From the NCBI RefSeq assembly GCF_932526225.1, contig NC_064036.1:4527501-4591500 (forward strand): a stretch of 64,000 nt of DNA, in the 5' to 3' direction. The stretch comes from Nematostella vectensis (lineage: Eukaryota; Cnidaria; Anthozoa; Actiniaria; Edwardsiidae). The translations under genes and the position numbers were made by a program. Positions within the stretch are counted from its first letter, which is position 1; each line of letters starts with the position of its first letter. A model generated the notes under the pieces. That model searched no databases. It was not told the DNA's origin and saw only the letters and a list, made by a program, of their open reading frames with translations. Shown here one piece after another: positions 60,191-64,000 of this stretch.

Positions 60191-60720
60191 TGTCAACTTA
60201 AATAAACCCAGTCAAAAGGAAATTACTCGGTGGTCTTCTTGAGGCCAAGATTCACTAATATCAACTAATCATTTAACAATATTCCACTAAAGTTTCGATC
60301 CCTCGACTCACGATTTTTAGTATCAAACTCGAATTACCAGTCCGAAGAGCATCTTGGTAAAAAAAAGTAAAATCTTACACCGATTTACATTGGTCGATAT
60401 CCATCTCTGATTCAGCCAATAAAAGGGCTTGTAATAAAAAGTTCACGTTGTAGGCTTTAGGAAAGATCTGTAAACATTTTTTAGTCTGTTACGATTTAAA
60501 TACAATACAAAATTGCTTTATTGCAGAATATCATTCCTACAATTTCTCATTAGCATCAGGTACACATATTTTTTTCTTGATCAACGCAAACTGACATCAT
60601 GCAATGTGTAACGAGAGATATTATTGGTAGATGGCCATCTGCTGGTATGAGATCAGCCAATCAGAAGGGCGGTTTTAGGATAAACCTGGGCTGGGACTTG
60701 CTCACTCTCTCTCTTGTCTT
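60191..60720. promoter_or_regulatory. shared promoter region of spen (-) and enolase (+)
   Basis: The spen ATG (60190, -) and the putative enolase 5' UTR exon (about 60700-60784, +) diverge from this 500-bp interval, so both promoters must lie here if the models are right. I see no unambiguous TATA box. The interval contains CCAAT-like motifs (GATTGGCTG on the minus strand near 60655, CAGCCAATAA at about 60415). Confidence 0.4.
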
Positions 60721-60784
60721 GTCAGAGGGTGGCGAGTCGCTTTCATTCCATTTGTCCCTGTATTTGAGCTCCCAAAATCTTCAG
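60700..60784 (+). other. putative 5' UTR exon of enolase
   Basis: A pyrimidine-rich start region (CTCACTCTCTCTCTTGTC) is followed by sequence ending AATCTTCAG|GTAATG at 60784/60785, a good donor. It would splice to the acceptor TCTAG at 61902-61903, two bases before the enolase ATG. The start is approximate. Confidence 0.4.
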
Positions 60785-61903
60785 GTAATGTCCTTAAATT
60801 TAGCTATAACACCTCCTACTTCCTAATTGATTAGCGTAAGCATCAGGTTTATTGGAGTTGCACTTTTTGGCAAGCTATGATCGAAATTACTTTTCGTGAT
60901 AAATTACACCGACTGTCGATGACAAATTTTGACGATCTGGTTTGCATTCAAACCTCTGGAACTCCCTTTATATAGCATTACATGCCTACAAATAGTTTTT
61001 GATGCTTATGTTATAGGTTAGGTAGCTTGTGTTAGGAGAAAAGTGAAAGCAATGTGATCTTTCCTGCTCATTTCGCCTTTGCTTTACTACTGAGAAGAAA
61101 TCTAATAAATTTTAACTTGGCAAAAACTCTTAAAAGGAATGTACGGATTATTTGATATCTTAAAACAACTGTCGACATTTATATGTAATTATAGAGGTGT
61201 GTATTTTCAAGTTTGAGAATCATGCAACTTTGCATGCACCTTTGTTGACATTGTTTTCCCAGAGGAATAGAAGAATTTCGAAAACAACCAATCACTGATC
61301 CCCTTCTACTAATATACTGTGATGACAAACAAAAACTTACTTAGTCTTACTTAGTTTGAATCTTCTGTCCCTAGTATATATGTAATCTGTTACCTTTAAA
61401 CAAAAACATAATTCTTTACGAAGAAAAGAAAGAAAAATATTCATCACTGTGAAACCCCACTCCCAGGGTGCAGCAGAATGGCATCTCGCTGGACAGCTTT
61501 GTAGGTTGAAGTTAAGAAGAGTTCCATATATTTCCTGTTAACGATAACCTGCTCGATAAAGACAGTTTAGTGGGTCCCAAATTACTAAGGGTGATGGAAA
61601 ATTGCTAGGGCGCTTAGGGAGACAGAGGTGTGTCGTAGACTTGATCTGTATGTTCCCCTTGTTCTAGGCGCGCTGTTGCACTGGCATATGGTTCTGCAGC
61701 GACTATTTAGGCCCTTCAGCCCAACGCTAAAGAATTTGATTGGGCAATCAAATCGATTTGTTCTTTTGAACTGTCGTATGATCTCAACAGCTAGTCCTTC
61801 TAAAGGTGAATATGTAAAGCTTCCTGCTTAAGTTATTAACTTAAAGGAAACTTTTACTGGGAATTAGAAAAAAAGGCTTATGGCTATTAACTTTGTTCTC
61901 TAG
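60785..61903 (+). other. enolase 5' UTR intron (putative)
   Basis: Non-coding sequence between the putative UTR exon and the first coding exon, ending in CTTTGTTCTCTAG. No other gene seen inside. Confidence 0.4.
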
Positions 61904-61905
61904 GA

Positions 61906-64000
<2,095 letters not shown>

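Overview
The window looks like nuclear DNA of an intron-rich, A+T-rich metazoan. The gene set is animal-type: a Split ends (Spen/SHARP) co-repressor, Cys-loop ligand-gated channels, SLC7 amino-acid transporters, a GH18 chitinase with a CBM14 tail, GAPDH and enolase. Together with the many minisatellites and TTAA-flanked elements, this suggests a cnidarian such as a sea anemone (Nematostella-like). The species guess is inference. Gene models were built by hand from splice sites, reading phase and family knowledge. In every multi-exon model the exon lengths sum to a whole number of codons.

Layout, left to right. The last exon of GAPDH (+) is at 332-401. An SLC7 cationic-amino-acid-transporter cluster (-) lies at 1681-11241. 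It has one complete gene (1681-4177), a second gene made of two large exons with no visible last exon (6222-8467), and a lone N-terminal-half exon (10440-11241). All of these share the same phase-1 junctions, so they could be variable exons feeding shared downstream exons. The 3' end of an unrecognised small gene (+) is at 14920-15280. A complete seven-exon secreted chitinase (-) is at 16013-21060. A complete eight-exon anion-type Cys-loop receptor (-) is at 22824-30237. About 12 kb without convincing genes follows, with TTAA-flanked and simple repeats. A head-to-head inverted paralogue of the receptor (+, 42223-48206) is a pseudogene. A complete 12-exon compact Spen gene (-) is at 50274-60190. 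It diverges from the 5' part of an enolase gene (+, from about 60700 past the window end).

The most unusual feature is a recurrent class of tandem arrays whose unit contains the 3' end of an exon together with its splice donor, or in one case the stop codon. They occur in chitinase exon 5 (65-bp unit), receptor exon 4 (53-bp unit, about 17 and about 29 copies in the two paralogues), the receptor M3 exon (42-bp unit, each carrying an acceptor-like and a donor-like site) and the end of the Spen CDS (about 35-bp unit). More arrays abut an acceptor, a donor and a 3' UTR. Several genes therefore carry rows of decoy 5' splice sites, and read-through into these arrays meets a stop within a few codons.

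Functionally the window mixes housekeeping glycolysis (GAPDH, enolase), nutrient uptake (SLC7), chitin digestion or remodelling, fast chloride-type signalling, and nuclear transcriptional repression. I see no operon-like co-regulation. The only shared-promoter candidate is the spen/enolase intergenic region.
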